Positions 53,914-63,460 of a stretch of 64,000 nucleotides of DNA are shown here, piece after piece. A program made the position numbers and the translations under genes. Location: assembly GCF_007846095.1 (NCBI RefSeq), contig NZ_VOEI01000007.1:124001-188000 (forward strand). The letters run 5' to 3'. The stretch's first letter is position 1, and every line of letters begins with the position of its first letter. Origin of the DNA: Mucilaginibacter achroorhodeus. GTDB taxonomy: Bacteria > Bacteroidota > Bacteroidia > Sphingobacteriales > Sphingobacteriaceae. A model generated the notes under the pieces. It made no database searches and was not told the DNA's origin. It worked only from the letters and a program-made list of their open reading frames with translations.

Positions 53914-54276
53914 TCATATTAGTTGTAATAACTCCATGCGGTTACCAAACGGATCAATAAAAGCAAACCGTTTGCGGCCGGGAATAACGGGTTCTTCAAC
54001 TATTTCGATATTGTTTTCTTGTAATAGTTGGCGTGCAACATCAACATCCTCAACTTCAAAAGCGGTGTGCCTTATGCTGTGTGGCAAAGCAGGTTCAACA
54101 CCGATGTGCAGTTGCACGTTGCCTATGTTAAACCAATAACCGGCTGATGAAAATAAGTGATCGGGGCGATCTATCAATTCCAGCCCTAAAATATCGGCAT
54201 AAAATATTTTTGCTTCTTCCAACCTTTCGGGTGGTACACAAACGTGGAAGTGATCGAGGCGTTTAAATTGGACCAT
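53914..54276 (-). CDS. VOC-superfamily (glyoxalase-like) protein 1
   Basis: 120 residues in the beta-alpha-beta-beta-beta layout. Metal-type positions: His in RLDHFHVCVP, His in GNVQLHIGVEP and Glu in FGNRMELLQ, a complete set. Could be a lactoylglutathione-lyase-like, dioxygenase or resistance protein; substrate unknown. Overlaps the end of the second VOC gene by 1 bp. Confidence 0.85.
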   Translation of the reverse strand: MVQFKRLDHFHVCVPPERLEEAKIFYADILGLELIDRPDHLFSSAGYWFNIGNVQLHIGVEPALPHSIRHTAFEVEDVDVARQLLQENNIEIVEEPVIPGRKRFAFIDPFGNRMELLQLI

Positions 54277-54665
54277 TATGCGTCGTGCTCTGCAAAAGTT
54301 AAAACGTAGTTGTTGTTATCAAGTATAGTAAACTCAGTTGCGCCATAAAAGGTCTTTTCGAGAGCTTTCAACACGGTAACTTTATTTTTTATTCTATCAA
54401 ACAAAGCCTTGATATCTTTAACGCTGATGTAAAGCAACAATGAACCGCCATTGGTACGGGAAACGTGGGGCAGATTATCATCTGATTCATCAAGGCTTGC
54501 AAGTGTTTGGAACATAAAGGTAACTTTGCCATTTTTCATCATCGCCCAAACCATATGTTCTCCATCTTCGGGCACGGTCATTTCGGTTGTAAAGCCTAAA
54601 ATTTTATAGAAATTAACAGTTTGTTTGATATCGGTAACGAAAATGTTGGGTGATAAAGATTCCAT
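54276..54665 (-). CDS. VOC-superfamily protein 2
   Basis: 129 residues, same fold but of the type with few metal ligands: start SLSPNIFVTDIKQTVNFYKILGF, GKVTFMFQT in place of the His strand, and FTILDNNNYVLTFAE at the end. The usual His/His/Glu set is not evident, so a ligand-binding rather than catalytic role is possible. First gene of a two-gene unit with VOC protein 1. Confidence 0.82.
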   Translation of the reverse strand: MESLSPNIFVTDIKQTVNFYKILGFTTEMTVPEDGEHMVWAMMKNGKVTFMFQTLASLDESDDNLPHVSRTNGGSLLLYISVKDIKALFDRIKNKVTVLKALEKTFYGATEFTILDNNNYVLTFAEHDA

Positions 54666-54751
54666 GATGTATTTAATTATGCAGTAAATTTATGATTTAA
54701 GCTATTGCAGCCAAATAAACATTTTTACTTTCGTATTTAGCATTTACTATA

Positions 54752-54765
54752 CCGATAGCTATCGG
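54752..54765. promoter_or_regulatory. 14-bp perfect palindrome upstream of the AhpD-like gene
   Basis: ccgatagctatcgg, 16 bp before the ATG. Could be an operator, or one of a frequent genomic palindrome; the sequence alone does not decide. Confidence 0.35.
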
Positions 54766-54781
54766 CACAATCACTAATAAA

Positions 54782-55126
54782 ATGGGACAATTAATAAACG
54801 ATTTTGAAGCCTATCGTACCAAAATGAACGACAGGATAATGGAGACCGCCAATACCAACATCAAACGCTTTTTTGCGCTGGATACCACCACTTATGCCGA
54901 TGGTGTCTTGGATGTAAAGACCAAGGAAATGCTGGGGCTGGTTGCCTCAATGGTTCTTCGCTGCGACGACTGTATCAAATATCACCTTGGCAAATGCCAT
55001 GAAGCTGGGGTAAATAACGATGAAATGAACGAAGTATTCATGATAGCGAATCTTGTAGGCGGCTCAATTGTGATCCCTCACTACCGAAGAGCGGTTGAGT
55101 ATTGGGATGAGTTAAATGGTTTATAA
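54782..55126 (+). CDS. Carboxymuconolactone decarboxylase/AhpD-like protein
   Basis: 114 residues. The redox motif is C61-D-D-C64 with H68 (LRCDDCIKYHLG), as in AhpD-type disulfide reductases. So a peroxide-stress role is more likely than aromatic degradation, for which no neighbours exist. Divergent from the VOC genes. Confidence 0.88.
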   Translation: MGQLINDFEAYRTKMNDRIMETANTNIKRFFALDTTTYADGVLDVKTKEMLGLVASMVLRCDDCIKYHLGKCHEAGVNNDEMNEVFMIANLVGGSIVIPHYRRAVEYWDELNGL

Positions 55127-55133
55127 CTTTCAC

Positions 55134-55276
55134 TATGTCATTGCGAGCGATAGCGCGGACAACCGACCGTAGGGAGCTCATTGATACCATATTCTTAAAG
55201 GTATATACATCAATAATCTCAGCATATCTACTTGTACTCTGAGATTGCCACGTCGCTACGCTCTCGCAATGACATA
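55134..55276. repeat. Inverted-repeat element of 143 bp (gtcattgcgagcg ends)
   Basis: Begins tatgtcattgcgagcg and ends cgctctcgcaatgacata (18 bases), inverted copies; middle holds ttaaaggtatatac and a tctcag..ctgagat stem. No coding frame. Looks like a non-autonomous element or REPIN-like pair. Confidence 0.75.
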
Positions 55277-55288
55277 TAAATATATTGT

Positions 55289-55843
55289 ATGTCAATTAAA
55301 GAACTAACCCGCTGCTCCTGGTGCGGTACCGACCCATTATACATGGAATACCATGACAAAGAATGGGGTAAAACCGTTCACGACGATAAAATATTCTTTG
55401 AGTTTCTAACCCTTGAGGCTGCGCAAGCAGGCCTAAGTTGGATCACCATATTGCGTAGGCGCGATAACTACAGGAAAGCTTTCGCCGGTTTCGATGTAAA
55501 AAAAGTTGCCGTCTTTACCGACAAGGATAAGGAACGTTTGCTCAATGATGCAGGCATAATCCGTAACCGGTTAAAGATCAGTTCGGCTATCCGCAACGCC
55601 CAGCTGTTCATCGATATACAGAAAGAGTTTGGCTCTTTTGATAAATACTTGTATAGTTTTATGCCTGATGGTAAACCTGTAACCGCCTATACCGGCCCTC
55701 ATGTAAGCACGCCCGAGTCTGACGCCATTGCTAAAGACATGAAAAAGCGCGGCTTCAAATTCTTCGGCACCACCATCTGCTACGCCTTTATGCAGGCCAC
55801 GGGCATGGTGAACGACCACGTGCCTGAGTGTAGCTTTAGATAA
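55289..55843 (+). CDS. tag: DNA-3-methyladenine glycosylase I
   Basis: 184 residues. Removes 3-methyladenine from DNA. Start RCSWCGTDPLYMEYHDKEWG holds the first zinc ligands (Cys and His), and the C-terminal NDHVPECSF the second pair; LTLEAAQAGLSWITIL and KFFGTTICYAFMQATGM are family landmarks. Second DNA-alkylation-related gene here besides the ATL gene, 1.8 kb away, but not in the same unit. Confidence 0.94.
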   Translation: MSIKELTRCSWCGTDPLYMEYHDKEWGKTVHDDKIFFEFLTLEAAQAGLSWITILRRRDNYRKAFAGFDVKKVAVFTDKDKERLLNDAGIIRNRLKISSAIRNAQLFIDIQKEFGSFDKYLYSFMPDGKPVTAYTGPHVSTPESDAIAKDMKKRGFKFFGTTICYAFMQATGMVNDHVPECSFR

Positions 55844-55892
55844 TGAGAGCCATAATAAGCCCTCTTGTGTTAAGTGCCACGTCCGTGTAGTT

Positions 55893-56036
55893 GACTCACC
55901 CGGTCTACGCTACGCTGGACCACCCTCTCTGCTGCAAGCAGCAAAGAGGGTAAGAGAAAAATAGAAGCTAAAACAGCCCCCCTCTTTACGCTTGCGTAGA
56001 GAGGGGTGACGAAGCGTAGCGATGTCGGGGGGAGTC
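55893..56036. repeat. Composite inverted-repeat (REPIN-like) element of ~144 bp
   Basis: gactcacccggtctacgc at the left is inverted, with a few mismatches, at the right end (gcgatgtcggggggagtc). Inside are two hairpins, ccctctctgctgc..gcaaagaggg and cccctctttacgc..gcgtagagagggg (split). A single unit of the family precedes hisS (14205-14270). The 348-bp tag-polA gap holds only this and the polA promoter. Confidence 0.72.
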
Positions 56037-56135
56037 GATGTAAACGCGATTTCTACAACACGCTCTCAAATAATCTTGAACAAACCTGTGTTCAGCATTT
56101 CTTATTCGGTGTTCGATATTAATCCCATGAAATTG

Positions 56136-56143
56136 TACTTTTG
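56136..56143 (+). promoter_or_regulatory. Candidate -7 box of polA
   Basis: TACTTTTG, 48 nt before the ATG; no clear -33 TTTG. Confidence 0.45.
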
Positions 56144-56191
56144 ATACATCGGCGAGATCGATCCAACAATCGGTGCATCCAGAAAATAATC

Positions 56192-58999
56192 ATGAAAAAG
56201 CTATTCCTTTTAGACGGTATGGCCCTGATATACCGGGCCCATTTTGCGTTAAGTAAAAGTCCGCGTTTTACATCGGGCGGTTTAAACACCTCTGCTGTAA
56301 TGGGTTTTACCAATACGTTGCTCGATGTTCTGAAAAAGGAAAAACCTACTCACATGGCGGTGGTATTTGACACCGATGCACCAACCGAGCGCCATACCGA
56401 TTACGTTCATTATAAAGCGCACCGCGAAGCTATGCCCGAGGACCTGGCCAAAGCGATGCCGTATATATTTAACGTAGTGCTGGGTTTTAATATTCCACTG
56501 ATCACTTCTGACGGTTACGAGGCCGACGACATCATAGGCACCCTTGCCAAAAAAGCTGAGGCTAAAGGCTACCAGGTATACTGTATGACGCCCGATAAGG
56601 ATTTTGCGCAGCTTGTATCAGAGAACATCCGTATCTACAAACCGGCCCGTATGGGTAACGATATGGAGATATTGGGCGTTGAAGAAGTTTGTAAAAAATG
56701 GGAGGTTGAACGCGTAGAACAGGTTATAGATATCCTCGGCCTTTGGGGCGATGCAGTGGATAACATCCCCGGCATACCGGGCATTGGCGAGAAAACTGCG
56801 AAAGCACTGATCAAGCAATATGGCTCCATGGAGAACATTATTGCCCACAGCCATGAGTTGAAGGGTAAGTTGAAAGAGAACGTGGAAACTTACGCCGAGC
56901 AAGGTCTCCTTTCAAAAAAATTAGCAACTATTCTGTTAAACGTTCCTGTGGAACTAAATGAGGCAGGCCTGGAAATGTGCGCCCCAAGCAAAGACCTGCT
57001 GGAGCCGCTTTTTGCCGAGCTGGAGTTCCGTACGCTGGGCCGCCGGGTATTTGGCGACGATTTCAGTATTACCGAAACCCGTGCCGCATCCGTGCAAACC
57101 GATCTGTTTGGCAACCCCGTTGCTGGCGGCCGTACCCTGGAGGTCGAAGTTCAGGACATTTATGATCCGCCTGCACCGGTTGAGATCAAGAACATCAATA
57201 CCATTGAGCACGAATACATTCTGGCCGATACGTTTGAAAAACGCGCCGAACTGATCGATATACTTAAAGCGCAAAAGCACATCTGTTTTGACACTGAAAC
57301 CACAGGTACCGATGCCAACTTCTGCGAGTTGGTAGGCCTGTCGTTCGCAGTGAAACATCACCAGGCATGGTACGTGCCGGTACCTCATGATGAAGCCGAG
57401 GCCAAAAAAATAGTTGCTGAATTTAAACCTGTATTTGAGGATGCTAACATTGGCAAAACAGGCCAGAACCTCAAGTTCGACATCCTGATGCTAAAATGGT
57501 ATGATGTGGAAATGAAGGGCGACCTCTTTGATACCATGATGGCGCATTACGTTATCGACCCTGATACCCGCCACAATATGGATATCCTGTCTGAAAATTA
57601 TCTGAGCTACAAACCGGTTTCAATTACTGAGTTGATAGGTCCTAAAGGCAAAAACCAGGGCAACATGCGCGATGTGGAGATTGAAAAAATAAAAGATTAC
57701 GCAGCCGAAGATGCCGATGTAACCCTGCAGCTCCGCACCGTTTTTGAGCCGAAGATAAAAGAAGTGGAGGCCGAAAAACTGCTTCACCAAATAGAGAACC
57801 CGCTTATTTACGTATTGGCCGATATAGAACACGAAGGCGTTAAAATTGATAACGATACACTGCGCGAATTCTCCAAAGAACTGGAAACCGATATAGCCAA
57901 ACTGGAAAAAACAGTGTATGAAAAGGCTGGCGTGCGTTTCAACATTGCATCGCCAAAGCAATTGGGCGAGGTATTGTTTGAAAAGCTGATGCTTGATCCC
58001 AAAGCCAAGAAAACCAAAACCGGTCAGTACCAAACCGGCGAAGATGTGCTTTTAGCCTTAGCTGCAAAGAGCGACATTGTAAGAGATATATTAGATTTCC
58101 GCCAGTTGCAAAAGCTGAAATCAACATATGTAGACGCGCTGCCAACTATGGTGAATGCCAAAACTGGTCGTGTGCATACCTCATATAACCAAGCTGTGGC
58201 CGCAACCGGCAGGTTAAGTTCAACTAATCCTAACCTGCAGAACATACCTATCCGCACTGAGCGTGGCCGCGAGGTGCGCAAGGCCTTTATCCCAAGAGAT
58301 GAGAACCACATCATCGTATCTGCAGATTATTCGCAGATAGAGCTGCGCATCATTGCCGAGATAAGCAGGGACCCTAACATGCGCCAGGCTTTTATCGATA
58401 ATGTGGATATCCACACCGCTACTGCCGCCAAAGTTTATGGCGTGGCTTTAGAGAAAGTGGATAGCACGCAGCGCCGCAACGCCAAAGCCGTTAACTTCGG
58501 TATTATTTACGGGCAGTCGGCATTTGGTCTATCGCAAAACCTGGGCATCCCGCGTAAGGAGGCTGCCGATATCATCGAACAGTATTTTGCGCAATACCCG
58601 GGCATTAAACAGTACATGAGCGATACCATGAATTTTGCCCGGGAGAATGGTTACGTAACCACCCTGATGGGCCGCCGCCGTTACCTGAGGGATATTAATT
58701 CGGCCAATGCAACAGTACGTGGCTTTGCAGAACGAAATGCCATCAACGCACCGATACAAGGCTCTGCAGCGGATATGATCAAGATAGCCATGATCAACAT
58801 TCATCGCGAAATGAAGGCCAAAAACCTGCAATCAAAAATGACCATGCAGGTGCATGATGAGTTGGTGTTTGATGTTGTAAAAAGCGAGCTGGAGATCATG
58901 AAACCCATCATCACCGAAAACATGAAGAACGCCATCAAAACCGAAGTACCGATTATGGTGGAGATAGGTACGGGGTTAAATTGGCTGGAAGCGCATTAA
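56192..58999 (+). CDS. polA: DNA polymerase I
   Basis: 935 residues from ATG 56192 (MKKLFLLDGMALIYRAHFA), the family-typical start; the open frame reaches 56141 over the promoter. Three parts: 5'-3' flap nuclease ~1-290 (YEADDIIGTLA, TPDKDFAQLV, DNIPGIPGIGEKTA), 3'-5' proofreading exonuclease ~340-530 with intact FDTETTGTD, and polymerase ~560-935 with DYSQIELRI, RRNAKAVNFGIIYGQS and VHDELVFDV. All three activities expected. Fills gaps and removes primers. Monocistronic. Confidence 0.97.
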   Translation: MKKLFLLDGMALIYRAHFALSKSPRFTSGGLNTSAVMGFTNTLLDVLKKEKPTHMAVVFDTDAPTERHTDYVHYKAHREAMPEDLAKAMPYIFNVVLGFNIPLITSDGYEADDIIGTLAKKAEAKGYQVYCMTPDKDFAQLVSENIRIYKPARMGNDMEILGVEEVCKKWEVERVEQVIDILGLWGDAVDNIPGIPGIGEKTAKALIKQYGSMENIIAHSHELKGKLKENVETYAEQGLLSKKLATILLNVPVELNEAGLEMCAPSKDLLEPLFAELEFRTLGRRVFGDDFSITETRAASVQTDLFGNPVAGGRTLEVEVQDIYDPPAPVEIKNINTIEHEYILADTFEKRAELIDILKAQKHICFDTETTGTDANFCELVGLSFAVKHHQAWYVPVPHDEAEAKKIVAEFKPVFEDANIGKTGQNLKFDILMLKWYDVEMKGDLFDTMMAHYVIDPDTRHNMDILSENYLSYKPVSITELIGPKGKNQGNMRDVEIEKIKDYAAEDADVTLQLRTVFEPKIKEVEAEKLLHQIENPLIYVLADIEHEGVKIDNDTLREFSKELETDIAKLEKTVYEKAGVRFNIASPKQLGEVLFEKLMLDPKAKKTKTGQYQTGEDVLLALAAKSDIVRDILDFRQLQKLKSTYVDALPTMVNAKTGRVHTSYNQAVAATGRLSSTNPNLQNIPIRTERGREVRKAFIPRDENHIIVSADYSQIELRIIAEISRDPNMRQAFIDNVDIHTATAAKVYGVALEKVDSTQRRNAKAVNFGIIYGQSAFGLSQNLGIPRKEAADIIEQYFAQYPGIKQYMSDTMNFARENGYVTTLMGRRRYLRDINSANATVRGFAERNAINAPIQGSAADMIKIAMINIHREMKAKNLQSKMTMQVHDELVFDVVKSELEIMKPIITENMKNAIKTEVPIMVEIGTGLNWLEAH

Positions 59000-59469
59000 T
59001 TTTTCTGAGCAAAGTGATTAAGGGTTGCTCCTTACGGAGCAAAATTCGTTTCTTATATATTTCCTACAAAGCGGTAGTCCCTACGGGACAGATTTGGCAA
59101 TGGGTGTAAGTAGATAATCAAGCTCAGAAAACTTATTGTCAGTCATATCTCGTTAGAGATTGCCACACCGCAATAAATGGATTTCTCTACAAAGCGGTAG
59201 TCTCTAAGGAACAGATTTGGCAAAGGGTATAAATAGCTGACCAAGCCTACCAAATCATTTGCTTGGCATACCTCATTAGAGGTTACCGCTTTGTAGCAAA
59301 AACAAATACATTAACTTTTGCCTCTTAGAGGCTACCCGCAACCAGTGAAATGCATTAGACAGTAATTTTTCAATTGCATTTCTTCCCAATTACCCCCAAC
59401 TTCGCAGTCCTGGTATTTTGAAATTGCATCGGTGCAATCCTCAAATAATCGGCGAAATCACAAACCAAA
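59000..59469. other. 470-bp spacer without a gene, mostly repeats
   Basis: Left two thirds are the repeat listed separately; right part has no coding frame, an inverted attgcatcggtgcaat near 59425-59440 and a TATTTTG stretch near 59412 as a weak promoter candidate for tex. Confidence 0.6.
59022..59296. repeat. Tandem pair plus inverted copy of the ctacaaagcggtag repeat
   Basis: ctacaaagcggtag at 59064-59077 and again at 59187-59200 gives a 123-bp period; both are followed by ta..gacagatttggcaa-like sequence. An inverted half ttaccgctttgtag closes the block at 59283-59296. ggttgctcc..gagcaaaatt precedes, as at 4530. Confidence 0.82.
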
Positions 59470-61743
59470 ATGGAATACAATATAAAAATAGCACAGGAAC
59501 TTTCTGTTGGCAGCAAACAGGTAGCGGCAACAATTGCTCTGCTTGATGAAGGTGCAACGGTTCCCTTTATATCACGTTACCGTAAAGAACTTACCGGCAG
59601 TTTGGATGAGGTGCAGGTAGCCGACATCCGCGACCGCGTGCAACAACTGCGCGATCTGGATAAACGCCGCGAAGCCATCCTGAAATCACTGGCCGACCTT
59701 GGCAAACTTACGCCCGAGTTGGAGCAACAGATCAACGCTGCCGAAACCATGGTATTGTTAGAGGATATTTACCTGCCATATCGCCCTAAACGCAAAACCC
59801 GCGCAACCGCAGCCCGCGAAAAAGGCCTGCAGCCATTGGCAGATGCGATTTTGGCGCAAAAAACTTTCGACGTAGAAAATGAAGCTGCCAAATATATCGA
59901 CGAAGAAAAAGGCGTGAAAGATGCCGCTGACGCTTTGGCCGGCGCCCGCGATATCATTGCCGAATACATCAGTGAGCATGCCGAAACACGATCCATGATG
60001 CGCCAGCTGTTTACAGAGAAAGGTGTATTTGAGTCAAAAGTTATACCGGGCAAAGAGGAAGCAGGCATCAAGTACAAAGACTATTTCGAGTGGACGGAGC
60101 CGGTTAAATCGGCGCCATCACACCGCGTATTAGCCATGCGCCGCGGCGAAAAGGAAGAGATCCTATGGCTGGATATCAAACCTACGGAAGAAGATGCCAT
60201 TGACCTGTTAAAGCGCGAGTTCATCAGTGCCAACAACGCCGCTGCAGCACAAATGAAACTGGCTATCGCCGATGGTTACAAGCGTTTGCTTAAACCATCG
60301 ATGGAGACTGAGATCCGCCTATTTACCAAAAAAAATGCAGACGAAGAAGCTATCCGTGTTTTTGCGGAGAACGCCCGCCAGTTATTGCTTGGTGCACCGC
60401 TTGGTCAAAAACGCATGATGGCTATCGACCCGGGCTTCCGTACGGGTTGTAAGGTAGTTTGTTTGGATGAGCAGGGGAAACTGTTAGAATACACAGCCAT
60501 CTTCCCGCATACCGGTGCCGGCCAGGCCCGCGAGGCGGAGAAAACTGTTGAGCACCTGTTTAAAAAATACGATATAGAAGCCATTGCTATTGGTAATGGT
60601 ACTGCCGGCCGCGAGACTGAGGTTTTTGTTCGCAAGCTGAACCTGCAGGGTGCAACCATCGTGATGGTGAACGAGAGCGGCGCTTCTATCTACTCGGCAT
60701 CTGACGTGGCCCGCGAGGAATTTCCTGACCAGGATGTTACCGTGCGTGGTGCCGTATCTATCGGTCGCAGGCTGATGGATCCGCTGGCCGAGCTGGTAAA
60801 GATCGACCCGAAATCCATCGGCGTAGGCCAGTACCAGCATGATGTGGACCAAAACAAATTACAAACCTCACTGGACGATACCGTTATCAGCTGTGTGAAC
60901 GCTGTAGGTGTCGAGCTGAATACGGCATCAAAACAGATCCTGGCGTACATCTCAGGCCTTGGGCCGCAACTGGCGCAAAACATTGTAGATTACCGTAACC
61001 AAAATGGTGCTTTTAAACAACGTAACCAGTTAAAGAAAGTGGCTCGTTTGGGCGATAAAGCATTTGAGCAAGCAGCAGGTTTCCTACGCATTCGCGGAGC
61101 GGAGAACCCGCTTGATGAAAGCGCCGTTCACCCCGAGCGTTATGCCCTGGTAGAACAAATGGCCGCCGACCTCAAATGCAGCGTACGCGACCTGATGCGC
61201 GACCAAAAGCTACGCGCTTCTATCCCTCTACAAAAATACATTTCGGATACCGTGGGCTTACCAACACTTAACGATATCATCGCCGAGCTGGCCAAACCCG
61301 GCCGCGACCCGCGCGAGCAGTTCGAGGCGTTTAGTTTTACGGATGGTGTAAATGATATTAATGATCTAAAAGTGGGCATGAAATTGCCGGGCATCGTAAC
61401 CAACATCACTAATTTTGGTGCCTTTGTTGATATCGGCGTTCACCAGGATGGTTTGGTGCATTTGAGCCAGATAACAAATCGTTTTATAAAAGATCCAAAT
61501 GAGGTTTTAAAAGTTCACCAACAGGTTGAAGTAACTGTTACCGAAGTTGATGTGAACCGCAAGCGCATTTCCCTCAGCATGAAGGAAAGCGAAAAGCGCG
61601 AACCGAATACCAATAGCCAGAATAATCGCCCTAAAGAGCACCGCCCAGCTAACAAGCCATTCAACCAGCGCCCTCAGCAAAGGCAGGAGCCGGAGACGGA
61701 TATGGCTATTAAGTTAGCTGCGTTGAAGGGGAAGTTTAAATAA
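59470..61743 (+). CDS. tex: Tex-family RNA-binding protein
   Basis: 757 residues. Tex N-terminal helical region, YqgF-homologous RNase-H-like fold (MMAIDPGFRTGCKVV near 317), HhH region and a C-terminal S1 domain ~635-705 (GIVTNITNFGAFVDIGVHQDGLVHLS), then a Pro/Gln/Arg-rich tail that ends KLAALKGKFK. Cytoplasmic nucleic-acid binding protein linked to transcription and toxin expression in other bacteria. The tail seems an addition typical of this phylum. Confidence 0.95.
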   Translation: MEYNIKIAQELSVGSKQVAATIALLDEGATVPFISRYRKELTGSLDEVQVADIRDRVQQLRDLDKRREAILKSLADLGKLTPELEQQINAAETMVLLEDIYLPYRPKRKTRATAAREKGLQPLADAILAQKTFDVENEAAKYIDEEKGVKDAADALAGARDIIAEYISEHAETRSMMRQLFTEKGVFESKVIPGKEEAGIKYKDYFEWTEPVKSAPSHRVLAMRRGEKEEILWLDIKPTEEDAIDLLKREFISANNAAAAQMKLAIADGYKRLLKPSMETEIRLFTKKNADEEAIRVFAENARQLLLGAPLGQKRMMAIDPGFRTGCKVVCLDEQGKLLEYTAIFPHTGAGQAREAEKTVEHLFKKYDIEAIAIGNGTAGRETEVFVRKLNLQGATIVMVNESGASIYSASDVAREEFPDQDVTVRGAVSIGRRLMDPLAELVKIDPKSIGVGQYQHDVDQNKLQTSLDDTVISCVNAVGVELNTASKQILAYISGLGPQLAQNIVDYRNQNGAFKQRNQLKKVARLGDKAFEQAAGFLRIRGAENPLDESAVHPERYALVEQMAADLKCSVRDLMRDQKLRASIPLQKYISDTVGLPTLNDIIAELAKPGRDPREQFEAFSFTDGVNDINDLKVGMKLPGIVTNITNFGAFVDIGVHQDGLVHLSQITNRFIKDPNEVLKVHQQVEVTVTEVDVNRKRISLSMKESEKREPNTNSQNNRPKEHRPANKPFNQRPQQRQEPETDMAIKLAALKGKFK

Positions 61744-61778
61744 TGGACGATTAATCAAATCATTACTGAGATGTAAGT

Positions 61779-63152
61779 TCATTGGGCTTCGCCTTCATCC
61801 AAATACCTGTTATCTATTTGCTTATTTGCCTTTGCACCTAATTTTTTGATTTTCTCGGCCGTGACGGTAAGGTTCCCGGTACCATCAGTTAGTTTGTTAA
61901 AAGCATTGGCGTATGCGGTTTGCGTTTGGCCAATGTTTTTGCCAATGCTTTCCATGTCGCTCACAAAGCCAACAAACTTATCGTACATGGTGCCGCTAAG
62001 GCGGGCTATCTCCATAACGTTACGGTTTTGGCGTTCCTGTTTCCACATGCTGGCAATAGTGCGCAAGGTTGCAAGAAGCGTGCTCGGGCTAACAATAACT
62101 ACCCGTTTTTCCCAGGCATCGCTAAACAACTCGGCATCCAGCTGTACGGCAAAACTGAACGATGATTCTATTGGCACAAACAACAGGACAAAATCAGGCG
62201 AGTTTACCTGGTGCAGATCGTGGTAGTTCTTTGATGAAAGGTTGTGCACATGCCCGCGGATGGATTCGACATGGCCTTTTGAGTATAACTTACGCTCTTC
62301 TTCGGTTTCGGCATTCACCAGGCGCTCATAAGCTATCAATGACACCTTTGAATCTATTATCAGGTGCTTATTGTCCGGAAGATCAATGATCACGTCGGGC
62401 TGGAAGCGGCCTCCGTCGGTACTGTTCAAACTGGCTTGTATACGATACTCGCGGTCGCGCAGCAAACCGCTTCTTTCCAAAACTTTTTCCAGTATCACCT
62501 CGCCCCAGTTGCCTTGCTTTTTGTTGTCGCCCTTTAGCGCCCTCGTTAAATTTGATGCCTCTGCGCTAATGGTCTGGTTCAGTTCCATCAACTGCGTAAT
62601 AACACCTTTTAAGGTATTACGCTCGGCAGCTTCCATGTTGTAAACCTTATCTACCTTCTCCTCAAATTGTTTGATATTGTCCTTAAGCGGATTAAGTAAA
62701 GCATGAATACTGTTTTTGTTTAAATCTGTAAATTCGCGCGATTTTTCTTTCAGCAATTTCTCGGCTATGTTCTCAAACTCGCGTTGAAAATGGAGACGGG
62801 TATTTTCAATCTCCTGCTTTTGTTCGGAAAGTTTCTCCTGTTGAGCCTTAAAGTAAGAACGGGACGACTCTAAAGACTGGTTAACCTGTGCCAGCTGAGA
62901 GCGCTCGTATGAAAGTTCATCCAAAAGTCTGGTTTGGGCATCCTTAAAATGCGCCACTATGTTTTCCTTTTCGGCCGATACGTTGCTCGCTTTTTCTTCC
63001 GCCCGGGCAAGGGCAATTTTCAGTTGCTCAATTTCTGCGCGTGACCGGTCGGCATCTGCCAAAGGTATACCGGCGGTTGCCCCTTTCTTAAAAACAAAGG
63101 TTAATATCGCTCCAGCCAGCAACCCGCAAACGGCATAAATCACCTCATTCAT
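61779..63152 (-). CDS. rmuC: RmuC-family DNA recombination protein
   Basis: 457 residues. N-terminal membrane anchor (VIYAVCGLLAGAILTFVFKK), long coiled coil ~35-190, and the RmuC nuclease-like core ~200-400 with KQGNWGEVILEKVLE, PDVIIDLPDNKHLIIDSKVSL and FVPIESSF. Limits inversions at short inverted repeats in E. coli, a fitting neighbour for a genome full of them, though this link is speculation. Convergent with tex. Confidence 0.95.
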   Translation of the reverse strand: MNEVIYAVCGLLAGAILTFVFKKGATAGIPLADADRSRAEIEQLKIALARAEEKASNVSAEKENIVAHFKDAQTRLLDELSYERSQLAQVNQSLESSRSYFKAQQEKLSEQKQEIENTRLHFQREFENIAEKLLKEKSREFTDLNKNSIHALLNPLKDNIKQFEEKVDKVYNMEAAERNTLKGVITQLMELNQTISAEASNLTRALKGDNKKQGNWGEVILEKVLERSGLLRDREYRIQASLNSTDGGRFQPDVIIDLPDNKHLIIDSKVSLIAYERLVNAETEEERKLYSKGHVESIRGHVHNLSSKNYHDLHQVNSPDFVLLFVPIESSFSFAVQLDAELFSDAWEKRVVIVSPSTLLATLRTIASMWKQERQNRNVMEIARLSGTMYDKFVGFVSDMESIGKNIGQTQTAYANAFNKLTDGTGNLTVTAEKIKKLGAKANKQIDNRYLDEGEAQ

Positions 63153-63210
63153 TCTGATAATATTTTTAGCAAAACGAATGTAGGTAATTTATAATTGCTA
63201 AAAAAGCAGG

Positions 63211-63459
63211 CTAATGGGTTTTCACCGTGTCTTTAGGCATATTGGTTGTGCCTGCGCCATTACCTGTAGAATCTTTACCACCGGTTTCAACAGGCGTTGC
63301 AGGTAATTTTCCGGTGTCGGTAGGAGATTGGTTGCCAACATGTTCTTGTCCGCTATCTGCAGCACTTGTGTCTGATGCTGATTTTGAACCGTTCCCTTTG
63401 CATGCAGCAAGGCTTACCATACCTGCAATACAGAAATATAAAATACGCTTTTTCATCAT
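63211..63459 (-). CDS. Small Ser/Thr/Gly-rich lipoprotein A
   Basis: 82 residues: SPII signal with lipobox LAAC then KGNGSKS, followed by a disordered Ser/Thr/Gly/Pro tail. Same plan and same CKGN start as the gene immediately upstream (1 bp gap), so a tandem duplication. No fold or role visible. Confidence 0.65.
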   Translation of the reverse strand: MMKKRILYFCIAGMVSLAACKGNGSKSASDTSAADSGQEHVGNQSPTDTGKLPATPVETGGKDSTGNGAGTTNMPKDTVKTH

Positions 63460-63460
63460 C

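Noticed and set aside
59022..59296. CRISPR array
   Set aside because: Only two direct copies at 123-bp period with similar, not unique, intervening sequence; no cas genes.
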